Both the position numbers and the translations under genes were made by a program. From assembly GCA_030840645.1 (NCBI GenBank), contig JAVEEC010000042.1, forward strand, positions 62,001 through 126,000: a stretch of 64,000 nucleotides of DNA, read 5' to 3'. The notes beneath the pieces are model-generated. The model was given only the letters and a program-made list of their open reading frames with translations. It had not been told where the DNA came from and ran no database searches. Below are positions 28,402-36,338 of the stretch, one piece after another (within the stretch, counting starts at the first letter, position 1; each line of letters begins with the position of its first letter). The DNA is from Frankiaceae bacterium (lineage in GTDB: Bacteria; Actinomycetota; Actinomycetes; BP-191).

Positions 28402-29007
28402 TCACCGGGCGAGGCGGATCACGCCGTAGTCGTAGCCCTTACGCCGGTAGACGACGCTGGGGAGGCCGGTGACGGCGTCGGGGAACAGGAAGAAGTCGTG
28501 GCCCACGAGCTCCATCTGGAACAGGGCCTCGTCGAGGGTCATCGGAACGCCCTCGAACTGCTTCTCCCGTACGACGACGCCGGCTGGCTCCTCCTCGTCC
28601 GGACTACCGGCAGCGTTCGCGTCCGGTTCGTGCCCTTGGGAGGGCTCTGACCCGTTCGCGTGCGCTGTGGGCGAGTGTATCGAGTCAGGCGTCCGCAATC
28701 CGTGATGCACGCGACGCTTGTCCGCCGCGCGGCGGAGCCGCGCCTCGAGCTTGTCCAGGGCGAGGTCGAGCGCGACGTACGGGTCGCTCGACGCCGCCTC
28801 GGCCCGGATGACCGGCCCCTTGGACAGGCAGGTGACCTCGACGCGGTCCTTGACGGAGGACAGCCGGGGGTTGTGCTCCGCGCAGAGCTCGACCTCGAGC
28901 CGGAAGATGCGGTGGTCGAGCCGCTCGACCTTCGAGAGCTTCTCGGTGGCGTGCTGCCGGAACTTGTCCGAGACCTCGACCTTGCGGCCCTTGACCACGA
29001 TGTCCAT
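28402..29007 (-). CDS. hpf: Ribosome hibernation promoting factor, long form
   Basis: 201-residue long-form HPF that dimerises 70S ribosomes into inactive 100S particles in stationary phase. The N-terminal YfiA/HPF domain (MDIVVKGRKVEVSDKFRQHATEKL) is joined by an acidic linker to the C-terminal dimerisation domain (LDEALFQMELVGHDFFLFPDA and RRKGYDYGVIRL). I chose ATG at 29007, which has GGGGAG five bases upstream, over an adjacent TTG. The position between comF and secA is standard for actinobacteria. Confidence 0.95.
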   Translation of the reverse strand: MDIVVKGRKVEVSDKFRQHATEKLSKVERLDHRIFRLEVELCAEHNPRLSSVKDRVEVTCLSKGPVIRAEAASSDPYVALDLALDKLEARLRRAADKRRVHHGLRTPDSIHSPTAHANGSEPSQGHEPDANAAGSPDEEEPAGVVVREKQFEGVPMTLDEALFQMELVGHDFFLFPDAVTGLPSVVYRRKGYDYGVIRLAR

Positions 29008-29169
29008 CAAGCTCCCCTTGCTGCCGGCGGGCGTGCAGCCGCGGCCTCGGGGCTCTCGATGGGGGCAGTCGCCCCAGCGGCGCGCATCGGGGGACGTGCG
29101 TCCCGTGCGCGCACTGCTCGCATCGTTGTCCTCACGACGGCCACGTAGCCGGACGGAGTCCGGACCCCC

Positions 29170-29175
29170 ACGCTA
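29170..29175 (-). promoter_or_regulatory. Possible hpf -10 element in a 281-base leader region
   Basis: TAGCGT (minus strand, 29175-29170) lies in the 281-base gap between comF and hpf, which is otherwise G+C-rich and holds several short hairpins (for example GGGGC-AGTC-GCCCC near 29062). No convincing -35, riboswitch or small gene is recognisable. If real, it gives hpf a ~160-base leader. Confidence 0.3.
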
Positions 29176-29288
29176 TCCCGCCGCCGCCCGCGCGTGCAGG
29201 CGTTTGGCGGGCCGGACGGGACCGGTTGCGTCTCCGCGCGAAGCGGCCGTCGCGCCGGTCGGCGCGAGGGTGTCGGTGGTGCCGGTGG

Positions 29289-30152
29289 TCACGGCGGCGC
29301 GCGTGCGGTCACGGCACGTCCGGCCAGCGCGGGAACGGGCCGGCGCGGGCGGTGCGGCGGGTGCGGCGACGGGTCGTCCGGCGGTGAGCCGGCGGCCGCA
29401 CCGGGCGGCGCGTGGCGGCGACGGCGGCGCGACGTGGGCCCGGGGTCCCGGCGTACGCCGGCCGCCACGACGGCGGCGCCGACGACGTCGAGCCCTTCGG
29501 CGCGGAGCGCGCGGGCGGCCTCGGCGAGTGTTGCGCCGGTGGTCATGACGTCGTCGACCACGACGATCCGCCGGCCGGCGAGCGAGAGCGCGACGTGCGA
29601 GTCGACGCGGAACGCGCCGGCCAGGTTGGCGGCGCGGTCGGCGGCGTTCAGGCCGGACTGGTCGGCGAGGCGGCGGGCGACGAGGACGGCCGGAACGGCG
29701 GGTACGCCGAGCCGTCGCGCGGCGCGGATGGCGAGGCGGCGGGCGTGGTCGTACCCGCGCGAACGGATCGCGGCCCGCCGCGACGGCACCCAGACGAGGA
29801 CGTCGGGCGCGCCGGCCGAGGCCGCCCGGGCGAGCGCGTCGGCGAGGGGACCGGAGAGGGCGAGGCGGCCGCGCTCCTTGTGGGCGAGGACCAGGGCGCG
29901 GACGGGCCCGTCGTACGGCGCGATGGCCCAGGTCCGCGGGAGGCCGCGGGGCGCGGGGACGGGAACGGCGCGGGTCGGCCCCGCGGCGAGCAAGGCCGCG
30001 CAGCGCGCGCAGATCGGCGACCGGCACGGCCGAGCCTGCCCTGCGCCGCTCGCGGACCGGGCGGCGCGGGACGTGGCGCCGCGCCAGGGCAGCGGCGTGC
30101 CACAGCCCGGGCAGGTGCGCGGGAGGAGGAGGTCGAGGAGAGCGTTCAGCAC
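29289..30152 (-). CDS. comF: ComF-family phosphoribosyltransferase-like protein
   Basis: 287 residues. Zinc ligands CPGCGTPL and ICARCAAL sit near the N-terminus, followed by the phosphoribosyltransferase domain with PRPP-binding loop VVVDDVMTTGATLAEAA and upstream SRRAAIRSRGYDHA. ComF proteins are linked to DNA uptake and replication-fork processing. The last ~55 residues are an unusual Arg/Pro/His-rich tail (RRRRRHAPPG ...) beyond the usual end. The GTG start is at 30152. It lies between lpqB and hpf, the conserved location. Confidence 0.88.
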   Translation of the reverse strand: MLNALLDLLLPRTCPGCGTPLPWRGATSRAARSASGAGQARPCRSPICARCAALLAAGPTRAVPVPAPRGLPRTWAIAPYDGPVRALVLAHKERGRLALSGPLADALARAASAGAPDVLVWVPSRRAAIRSRGYDHARRLAIRAARRLGVPAVPAVLVARRLADQSGLNAADRAANLAGAFRVDSHVALSLAGRRIVVVDDVMTTGATLAEAARALRAEGLDVVGAAVVAAGVRRDPGPTSRRRRRHAPPGAAAGSPPDDPSPHPPHRPRRPVPALAGRAVTARAPP

Positions 30153-30201
30153 GGGTACGACGATGGCGCGCGCGCGACCCCAGGAACGGACGCGTCACGA
30201 T

Positions 30202-30244
30202 CTGTGGACGGCGCGGCCGGCCTGTGGACGACGAGCTGTGGACG
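30202..30244. repeat. Three direct repeats of CTGTGGACG between comF and lpqB
   Basis: CTGTGGACG occurs at 30202-30210, 30222-30230 and 30236-30244 (spacings of 20 and 14 bases) in the 113-base gap after lpqB and before comF. The complement, CGTCCACAG, shares its core with actinobacterial DnaA boxes (TTGTCCACA) but not the ends. It may be an operator or a chance feature of a GC-rich spacer. Confidence 0.4.
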
Positions 30245-30265
30245 ACGCCGGCCCCGGGAAGCAGC

Positions 30266-31999
30266 TCAGCCCGCGAAGACGCCGCCCGCCCCGCGCCCCG
30301 GCAGGGCCCGCCAGTCGCCCCCGGGGGAACGCAGCCAGATCCCGGTGCCGACGGACGCGGCGCGGTCGGCGGGCGTTGCCGCGGATGCGGACACCGTCGA
30401 GACGGCGGCAGCCGGGAGGGACTCGTCGCGCTGGCGGACGAGGTCGTAGCCGTCGAGGTCGGCGCGGTAGACGGCAGGGCGGCGGCCGTCGTAGGCGGCG
30501 AACAACACCTGTGCCGCGCCCTCGAACGCCGCCGCCGTGACGCCGCGGACGGACGGCGCGACCGCGCGCGGGTCGGCGAGGACGCGGCCGCCGGCGGCGG
30601 GGCGTTCGACCCGCGCCAGCCAGAGCGCGGACGCGGCGCCGGCACCGGCGACCAGGGCGACGCGCGACCCGTCGGGCGAGAGCCGCAGCGACGACACGGG
30701 TCCGGGCAGCGTCGCCGCCACGGCCGACACCGCGTCGCGCGCGGAGTCGGCGGACACGGCGACGACCTGCTGGATGCCGCCGGACGAGTGCGCGACCCAG
30801 ACCACGTCGCCGGCGGGCTCCCACGCCGGCGCGGTGATCCGGTTGCTCGTGAGCGTCGTCCGCGCGCGCCCCGAGGCGAGGTCGACGAAGACGAGCGACT
30901 GCCGCCCGCCGACGGGCAGCGTGACGCCGGCGAGGCGGGTGCCCGCGCGGTTGACGGCGATCGACGCAAACGACTGCGCGACAGGGATGCGCGTCTCGCG
31001 GCCGGCGTCGTCGCGCGCGTACGCGCCGCCGTCGCGGACGAAGAAGAGCCGCGTGTCGGCGGTCTCGGGAACGGGCGCGTACTCGCTCCAGTCGATCCGC
31101 CGGTGGTCCCGCAGCCCCGGCCGGCCGGGGACGACGAGCTGCTCGCCCTCGACCTGGACGTGCACCGCGTCGACGGCGAACACCGGCTCGGTCAGGGTCC
31201 AGACGACCTGCGCGACGAGCGCGCCCAGGGTCTCCTGCGGCGCGAGCCTGATCTCCCGGGAGAGGTTCACGGTGGCGACGTGGTCGACGACGGACGGCTC
31301 GTCGAGCAGCTCCGTGTTGGCGGGGATCGCGGAACGCACCGCGGGCGCGACCCACCCGCGCGGCCCGCCGAGCAGCGCGCGAACGGCCGTGCCGACCGGC
31401 TGGTCGGTCGCCGGCAGGAAGACGGTGTCGGGAACGAGGCGGCGCGCCTGGTTGGGGAAGTACAACGTCGTCCGCTCGAACGTCCCCCTGAGCTCGTCGC
31501 GGCCGAGGACGAGGCCCGCGGGCGCGCCGGAGAGCCGCCAGCCGAGACCCGGAACGCGGCGCAGCCGGAACGTGACCGTCTGCCGCGCCGGGAGGGGCGC
31601 CGGCCGGAACTCGCCTCGCGGCGAGATCGTGCCGACCCGGTCGATGGCGGTCCTGACGGAGGCGACGTCGCCGGCGATCGACGGGGTCCCGACGCGGGTC
31701 GCGGCGACGGTGACGCCGGCATGGTCGTTCCACGTCACGTCCGGCGCGAGGTACCTGCGGGCGACGGCGTGGTCGTTGCGCGGGTCGACCTGCGCGACGA
31801 GGAAGCCGCGCAGGATCTCGTCGGGCGGCGCGTCCTCCTTGGGGGCCGGCGCGGGCAGCCGGAACACGCGCGGCTCCGGCAGCTCAGGACCCTCCGCGGT
31901 GACGTGGCGTACGACGTTGACACCGCCGGGCGCGGGCACGCCGGTGCAGCCGGCTAGCAGCAGCACCGCCGCGGGCAACGACCACAGCCGCCTAGCCAC
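30266..31999 (-). CDS. lpqB: Lipoprotein LpqB
   Basis: Cell-surface lipoprotein that modulates the MtrB sensor. It is 577 residues. The signal peptide ends in lipobox LLAGC (C18), so the mature protein is lipid-anchored. A GerMN/sporulation-type domain occupies roughly residues 130-270 (TTLYFPNQARRLVPDTVFLP), and a degenerate beta-propeller follows. The GTG start at 31999 overlaps the mtrB stop by 8 bases, as expected for the mtrA-mtrB-lpqB operon. Confidence 0.93.
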   Translation of the reverse strand: MARRLWSLPAAVLLLAGCTGVPAPGGVNVVRHVTAEGPELPEPRVFRLPAPAPKEDAPPDEILRGFLVAQVDPRNDHAVARRYLAPDVTWNDHAGVTVAATRVGTPSIAGDVASVRTAIDRVGTISPRGEFRPAPLPARQTVTFRLRRVPGLGWRLSGAPAGLVLGRDELRGTFERTTLYFPNQARRLVPDTVFLPATDQPVGTAVRALLGGPRGWVAPAVRSAIPANTELLDEPSVVDHVATVNLSREIRLAPQETLGALVAQVVWTLTEPVFAVDAVHVQVEGEQLVVPGRPGLRDHRRIDWSEYAPVPETADTRLFFVRDGGAYARDDAGRETRIPVAQSFASIAVNRAGTRLAGVTLPVGGRQSLVFVDLASGRARTTLTSNRITAPAWEPAGDVVWVAHSSGGIQQVVAVSADSARDAVSAVAATLPGPVSSLRLSPDGSRVALVAGAGAASALWLARVERPAAGGRVLADPRAVAPSVRGVTAAAFEGAAQVLFAAYDGRRPAVYRADLDGYDLVRQRDESLPAAAVSTVSASAATPADRAASVGTGIWLRSPGGDWRALPGRGAGGVFAG

Positions 32000-33584
32000 G
32001 GAACGTCACCGCACCGGGTTCGAGCGGCAGCGGCGAGGACCGGACGTCCCCGCCCACCTGCCGCGGCAGCGTGACGCGGAACGCCGAGCCGCGCCCCGGC
32101 TCGCCCCACGCCTGCAGCCAGCCGCCGTGCAGCCGGACGTCCTCCAGCGCGATGGACAGGCCGAGCCCGGTGCCGCCGGTGTGGCGCGCGCGGGACGGGT
32201 CACCGCGCCAGAACCGCGAGAACACCCGGCTCGCCTCGCCGGGCCGCAGGCCGACGCCGCGGTCGCGGACGACGATCGCGACGACCTCCGCGTCGCCGCC
32301 GAAGGCGACGTCGATCGGCAGCCCCTCGCCGTGTTCGATGGCGTTCGCGAGCAGGTTGCGGAGGACGCGTTCGACCCGCCGCGGGTCCGCCTCCAGCAGC
32401 ACGTCGGTCCCGGCCGCCGCCCGCACCGTCACCTCGGAGCCGCGGCGCGCGGCCAGCGGGCCCAACGCCGTGACGACACGGTGCAGCAGCGCAGACACGT
32501 CGAACACCTCGGCGTCGAGCACGGCCGCGCCCGCGTCGAACCGGCTGATCTCCAGCAGGTCGACGAGCAGCGACTCGAACCGGTCCAGCTCGTTCTGCAG
32601 CAGCTCGGCGGAACGCGCCACCTCGACGGGGAACGTCCCCCGCGACGAGTGCAGCACGTCGGCCGCCATGCGAACGGTCGTCAACGGCGTCCGCAGCTCG
32701 TGCGACACGTCGGACACGAACCGCTGCTGGAGCCGCGACAGTCCCTGGAGCTGGTCGATCTTCTGCTGCAACGACACCGCCATCGCATTGAACGCCTCCC
32801 CGAGCCGCGCGATCTCGTCGTCGCCCTTCACCTGCATCCGCGACTCCAGCCGCCCGCCCGCGAACTGGTCGGCGACGCGGGCGGCAGCGCGCACCGGCGA
32901 CACGACCTGCTTCGCGACCAGCCACGTGACGCCCGCGACCAGCAGTGCCAGCGCGAGGCCGCCGCCGAGCAGCGCGCTGCGGACGGAGCTCAGCGTCGAC
33001 GTCTCGAGGTTCAGCGGGAAGAAGAAGTAGAGCTCGTACCGCCTGCTCGGCGCGTACAGCGGCGCGCCCACGACGAGCCGGCGCGACACCCGCTTGCCGG
33101 AGCGGAGGTCGGAGTACGCGTACGCCATGTTGCTGCCCCCGCGGACCGCCTCGCGCAGCGAGTTCGGAACGGTCGTCACGTCCGGCCCCTGGAGGCTGCT
33201 GACGAGGTCGCCGAGGGGGCCGCCGAGCAGCGCGACGTCGTACGTCCCCGCCGCGCCGGCGCGGATCGCGAGCTGCTGGATCAGCTCGCGGAGGCGTTGG
33301 TCGACGGCCTCGGGGTTGGCGTCGGTCTCGACGGTCGACAGCGTCGCGCTGGCGTACTGGAGGCTGGAGTCCACCTCGGCGAGCGCGCGCTGGCGCTGCG
33401 TCGTGACGAGGCCGCGCGCGACCCGGTCGAACACCAGCACGCCGAGCAGCGCGACGACGACCATCGAGATGATCAGCGTCGACGTGACGACGCGGAGCTG
33501 CAGCGAGCGCCGCCACCGGCCGGCCGCCTCGCGCAGCAGTGAACGCGGCGTGCGGACCCGCCCGAGAGCCTGGCGAACGGTCAG
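31992..33584 (-). CDS. mtrB: Sensor histidine kinase MtrB
   Basis: Membrane sensor of the MtrAB system, which controls cell-wall turnover, septation and osmotic response. It is about 530 residues: two membrane helices flank an extracellular domain of ~130 residues, then come a HAMP domain (AARVADQFAGGRLESRM), the phosphoacceptor His in SHELRTPLTTVRMAAD, N-box RNLLANAIEHG and G boxes DRGVGLRPGE and GTGLGLSIAL. No ATG, GTG or TTG lies near the expected start. The best site is a CTG at 33584 that overlaps the mtrA stop (CTGA), so either a non-standard start or coupled reinitiation is used. Confidence 0.93.
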   Translation of the reverse strand: MTVRQALGRVRTPRSLLREAAGRWRRSLQLRVVTSTLIISMVVVALLGVLVFDRVARGLVTTQRQRALAEVDSSLQYASATLSTVETDANPEAVDQRLRELIQQLAIRAGAAGTYDVALLGGPLGDLVSSLQGPDVTTVPNSLREAVRGGSNMAYAYSDLRSGKRVSRRLVVGAPLYAPSRRYELYFFFPLNLETSTLSSVRSALLGGGLALALLVAGVTWLVAKQVVSPVRAAARVADQFAGGRLESRMQVKGDDEIARLGEAFNAMAVSLQQKIDQLQGLSRLQQRFVSDVSHELRTPLTTVRMAADVLHSSRGTFPVEVARSAELLQNELDRFESLLVDLLEISRFDAGAAVLDAEVFDVSALLHRVVTALGPLAARRGSEVTVRAAAGTDVLLEADPRRVERVLRNLLANAIEHGEGLPIDVAFGGDAEVVAIVVRDRGVGLRPGEASRVFSRFWRGDPSRARHTGGTGLGLSIALEDVRLHGGWLQAWGEPGRGSAFRVTLPRQVGGDVRSSPLPLEPGAVTFRG

Positions 33585-34351
33585 GGCGGCCCCGCCTTGT
33601 AGCCGACGCCGCGAACGGTGAGGACGACGTCGGGGTGCTCCGGGTCGCGCTCGACCTTCGCGCGCAGCCGCTGGACGTGCACGTTGACCAGCCTCGTGTC
33701 GGCGGCGTGCCGGTACCCCCACACCTGCTCCAGCAGCACCTCGCGGGTGAACACCTGGCGCGGCTTGCGCGCCAGCGCCACAAGCAGGTCGAACTCCAAC
33801 GGCGTCAGCCCGATCTGCGCGCCCTCGCGCAGGACGCGGTGGCCCGCGACGTCGATCTCGACGTCGCCGATGTGCAACGGTTCGGCGGGCACGTCCTCGT
33901 TGCGCCGCAGCCGCGCGCGGACCCGCGCAATCAGCTCCTTCGGCTTGAACGGCTTGACGACGTAGTCGTCGGCACCCGACTCCAGGCCGAGGACGACGTC
34001 GATGGTGTCGCTCTTGGCGGTGAGCATGACGATGGGTACGCCGGACTCCGCGCGGATCGCGCGGCAGACCTCGAGCCCGTCCTTGCCCGGCAGCATGATG
34101 TCGAGGAGGACGAGGTCCGGCTTGGTGTCGTGGAACGCCGCGAGCGCCCGCTCGCCGTCGGCGACGAACGACGGGTCGAACCCCTCGCTGCGCAGCACGA
34201 TGCCGAGCATCTCGGCGAGAGCGGGGTCGTCGTCGACGACGAGGACACGGCCCTTCAACGGGTAGCCCGCTGGCGGGAGCGGCGGGCGTGCGAGCGCGCG
34301 CGGGTCATACGTCCATTGTGCCTGCCAGGCGGGTGCGGGCGCGGTAGTCAT
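33581..34351 (-). CDS. mtrA: DNA-binding response regulator MtrA
   Basis: OmpR-family regulator, 256 residues as drawn. The receiver has acidic residues VLVVDDDP and phosphoacceptor D84 in LLDIMLPG; the winged-helix domain ends VVLTVRGVGYKAGPP, nearly identical to mycobacterial MtrA. The mycobacterial protein is 228 residues, and the extra 31 N-terminal residues here (Pro-rich) are unlike the family. An in-frame TTG at 34258 would give a 225-residue protein starting LKGRVLVVDD. Neither start has a clear Shine-Dalgarno, so the true N-terminus is undecided. Confidence 0.95.
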   Translation of the reverse strand: MTTAPAPAWQAQWTYDPRALARPPLPPAGYPLKGRVLVVDDDPALAEMLGIVLRSEGFDPSFVADGERALAAFHDTKPDLVLLDIMLPGKDGLEVCRAIRAESGVPIVMLTAKSDTIDVVLGLESGADDYVVKPFKPKELIARVRARLRRNEDVPAEPLHIGDVEIDVAGHRVLREGAQIGLTPLEFDLLVALARKPRQVFTREVLLEQVWGYRHAADTRLVNVHVQRLRAKVERDPEHPDVVLTVRGVGYKAGPP

Positions 34352-34511
34352 GGCCCGATGGTGCGGCCGGGTTGTCGCGGTGCGGTACCGGCCGGGTCAC
34401 GGATGGGTCCGCAGCGGCCACGGGGCGACCCCGGGTCCGGACCGGCCGGCGGCTCCGCGCGCCCTGCGCGAAGCGGTGCATACCCCCGCAGACGCGCGGT
34501 CGCCGCGTTGC

Positions 34512-34517
34512 TACATT
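34512..34517 (+). promoter_or_regulatory. Possible -10 of the secreted-protein gene
   Basis: TACATT lies 56 bases before the ATG at 34574 in the 222-base divergent gap from mtrA. No good -35 accompanies it. CTGGAGGG at 34561-34568 provides the ribosome-binding site. A minus-strand promoter for mtrA is expected in the same gap, but I could not pick one out. Confidence 0.35.
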
Positions 34518-34573
34518 GCCGCCGCGGCAGGGTGCCGCGATCGGCGCGGGTGCGCCGGGGCTGGAGGGTACAC

Positions 34574-35353
34574 ATGTCCAGACGTTGGACCTTGCGCGCG
34601 TTCCTTGTGAGCGCGACGCTGGTCATCAGCCAGGCGGTGCTGCCCGGGGCGGCGCGGGCGAGCGGCAGCTGCGGCGACGGCACGCTGTTCCTCGGGACGA
34701 CGGCCGGCACCATCGCGCCGTACGACCACCACTGGTACGAGACTCCGAGCACCGGCGAGACGACGATCACGCTCCAGTCCCCGTCGGGCTACCCGCTGGA
34801 GCTGCGGGTGTTCACGGGGAACTGCAGCTCACCGGCGTGCGATGTCTGGATATCCCCGACGCTGACCTGCACCGTCGAGCACACCGGGCTGCTGTACGTC
34901 GACGTGTGGGCCGCCTACGGCAACTACACGCCCTACACGCTCACCTCGTCGGCGTTTGCGGGCGTCCTCCCGTCGTGCGACGGGCTGGTCTGCCTCTCGG
35001 TGACGCCGGGCGAGCGGATCCAGACGGTGTCCGTGGGCGGAGTCACCACCGTTCCCGGCCTTGCGAACCACGTCGTCGGGAGCGTGGACCTGTTCCGGTT
35101 CGACCTGCCCACTGGCGGCTCGGCCGTGCTGCCGTGCGCCGAGGTGACGTTCAACGCGACGGTGGTCAGCCCGTGCCGGACCGCGGGCGGCACCTTCGTC
35201 GGCCACGTCGCGACGCTGTACGACGGCCCGCTCGACGTACCGAGCGTCTCGGTTGGCGTGCCGCTCGTGTCGGCCGGGCTCTGCGAGGCGCTGGTGACCG
35301 CGAAGGTCGCGGGCATCGGCGTCGAGGACGTCCCGGCGTACACGCTCTGCTAG
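34574..35353 (+). CDS. Secreted Cys-rich protein of unknown function
   Basis: Not recognised. 259 residues from ATG at 34574, with a strong Shine-Dalgarno. A Sec signal peptide (MSRRWTLRAFLVSATLVISQ ... ARA) ends near residue 30. The mature part is beta-rich, low in charge, and has an even number of scattered Cys (SCGDG, GNCSSPACDVW, LTCTV, SCDGLVCLS, LPCAEV, SPCRT, GLCEA, TLC at the very end), which should form disulfides outside the cell. It reads as two or three related ~80-residue segments. It diverges from mtrA, so it could belong to the MtrA regulon. Its stop codon shares a CTAG with mtnA. Confidence 0.75.
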   Translation: MSRRWTLRAFLVSATLVISQAVLPGAARASGSCGDGTLFLGTTAGTIAPYDHHWYETPSTGETTITLQSPSGYPLELRVFTGNCSSPACDVWISPTLTCTVEHTGLLYVDVWAAYGNYTPYTLTSSAFAGVLPSCDGLVCLSVTPGERIQTVSVGGVTTVPGLANHVVGSVDLFRFDLPTGGSAVLPCAEVTFNATVVSPCRTAGGTFVGHVATLYDGPLDVPSVSVGVPLVSAGLCEALVTAKVAGIGVEDVPAYTLC

Positions 35354-36315
35354 AACGCGGCCGGGGTCGCGCCGGTCACCGGGCGGGTGACGCCCCGCTC
35401 GGTCACCAGCGCGGTGACGAGGCGCGCCGGGGTCACGTCGAACGCCGGGTTGTACGCGCCGCCGAACGCCGTCACCTCGGCCGGGTCGCGCTGCTCGATC
35501 ACCACGTCCACACCGAGCGACGCCGGGTCGACGGTCGAGACCGGCGCGACGACGACGAACGGCACGCCGTGTGCCCGCGCCAGCACCGCGAGCGGGTACG
35601 TGCCGACCTTGTTCGCGACGCTGCCGTCGGCGCAGACGCGGTCGGCGCCGACGACGACCAGGTCGACCAGGCCGTTCGCGAACAGCGACCCGGCCGCGTT
35701 GTCCGCCAGCACGGTGAACGGCAGGCCGTCGCGCCGCGCCTCCCACGCCGTCAGCCGGGCGCCCTGCAGCAGCGGCCGCGTCTCGTCGACCCAGAGCATT
35801 GCCAGCCGTCCGGCGCGGTGCGCGGCGGTCACGACGGCGTAGGCGGTGCCGCCGCCCGCCGACACGAGCGAGCCGGTGTTGCAGTGGGTCAGGACGCGCG
35901 CGCCGTCGGGGACGAGGTCGAGGCCGTACGCCGCCATGGCGTCGCTCGCGGCGGCGTCCTCGGCGGCGATGCGGTCCGCCTCGGCGACCGCCGCGCCGAC
36001 CGCGTCGTCGGGCGAGCCGAGAGCGGCGGCCAGCGCGCCTTCGACGCCCCACCGGAGGTTGACGGCGGTCGGCCGCGCGCTCGCGAGCCGTTCGGCGGAC
36101 GCGCGGAGGTCGCCGCCCTCGGCGGCCGCGAGCGCCACGCCGTACGCGCCCGCGACGCCGAGCAACGGCGCGCCGCGGACGACGAGTCGCCGGATCGCGT
36201 CGACCAGCGCGTCGACCGTCGTGCAGCGGACGACGACCTCGTCGGCGGGCAGGCGGGTCTGGTCGAGCAGCACGACGCAGCCCGGCTGCCAGGCAAGGGG
36301 CGGGACGCGTTCCAC
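35350..36315 (-). CDS. mtnA: Methylthioribose-1-phosphate isomerase
   Basis: Isomerises 5-methylthioribose-1-phosphate to the ribulose form in the methionine salvage pathway. It is 321 residues from GTG at 36315. Signatures are RGAPLLGVAGAYGVALA, THCNTGSL with the active-site Cys, and VVVGADRVCADGSVANKVGTY with the catalytic Asp. The related eIF2B-like proteins lack the full set. The start codon sits six bases after a TACCCT (-10), so the message is probably leaderless. No other salvage gene is nearby; ahcY is 18 kb away. Confidence 0.93.
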   Translation of the reverse strand: MERVPPLAWQPGCVVLLDQTRLPADEVVVRCTTVDALVDAIRRLVVRGAPLLGVAGAYGVALAAAEGGDLRASAERLASARPTAVNLRWGVEGALAAALGSPDDAVGAAVAEADRIAAEDAAASDAMAAYGLDLVPDGARVLTHCNTGSLVSAGGGTAYAVVTAAHRAGRLAMLWVDETRPLLQGARLTAWEARRDGLPFTVLADNAAGSLFANGLVDLVVVGADRVCADGSVANKVGTYPLAVLARAHGVPFVVVAPVSTVDPASLGVDVVIEQRDPAEVTAFGGAYNPAFDVTPARLVTALVTERGVTRPVTGATPAAF

Positions 36316-36321
36316 CGGGCG

Positions 36322-36327
36322 AGGGTA
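36322..36327 (-). promoter_or_regulatory. mtnA: -10 of a leaderless mtnA transcript
   Basis: TACCCT on the minus strand, followed by six bases and then the GTG start at 36315. The spacing places the transcription start on the start codon. The -35 region is weak. Confidence 0.4.
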
Positions 36328-36338
36328 CGTTGCCCGAC

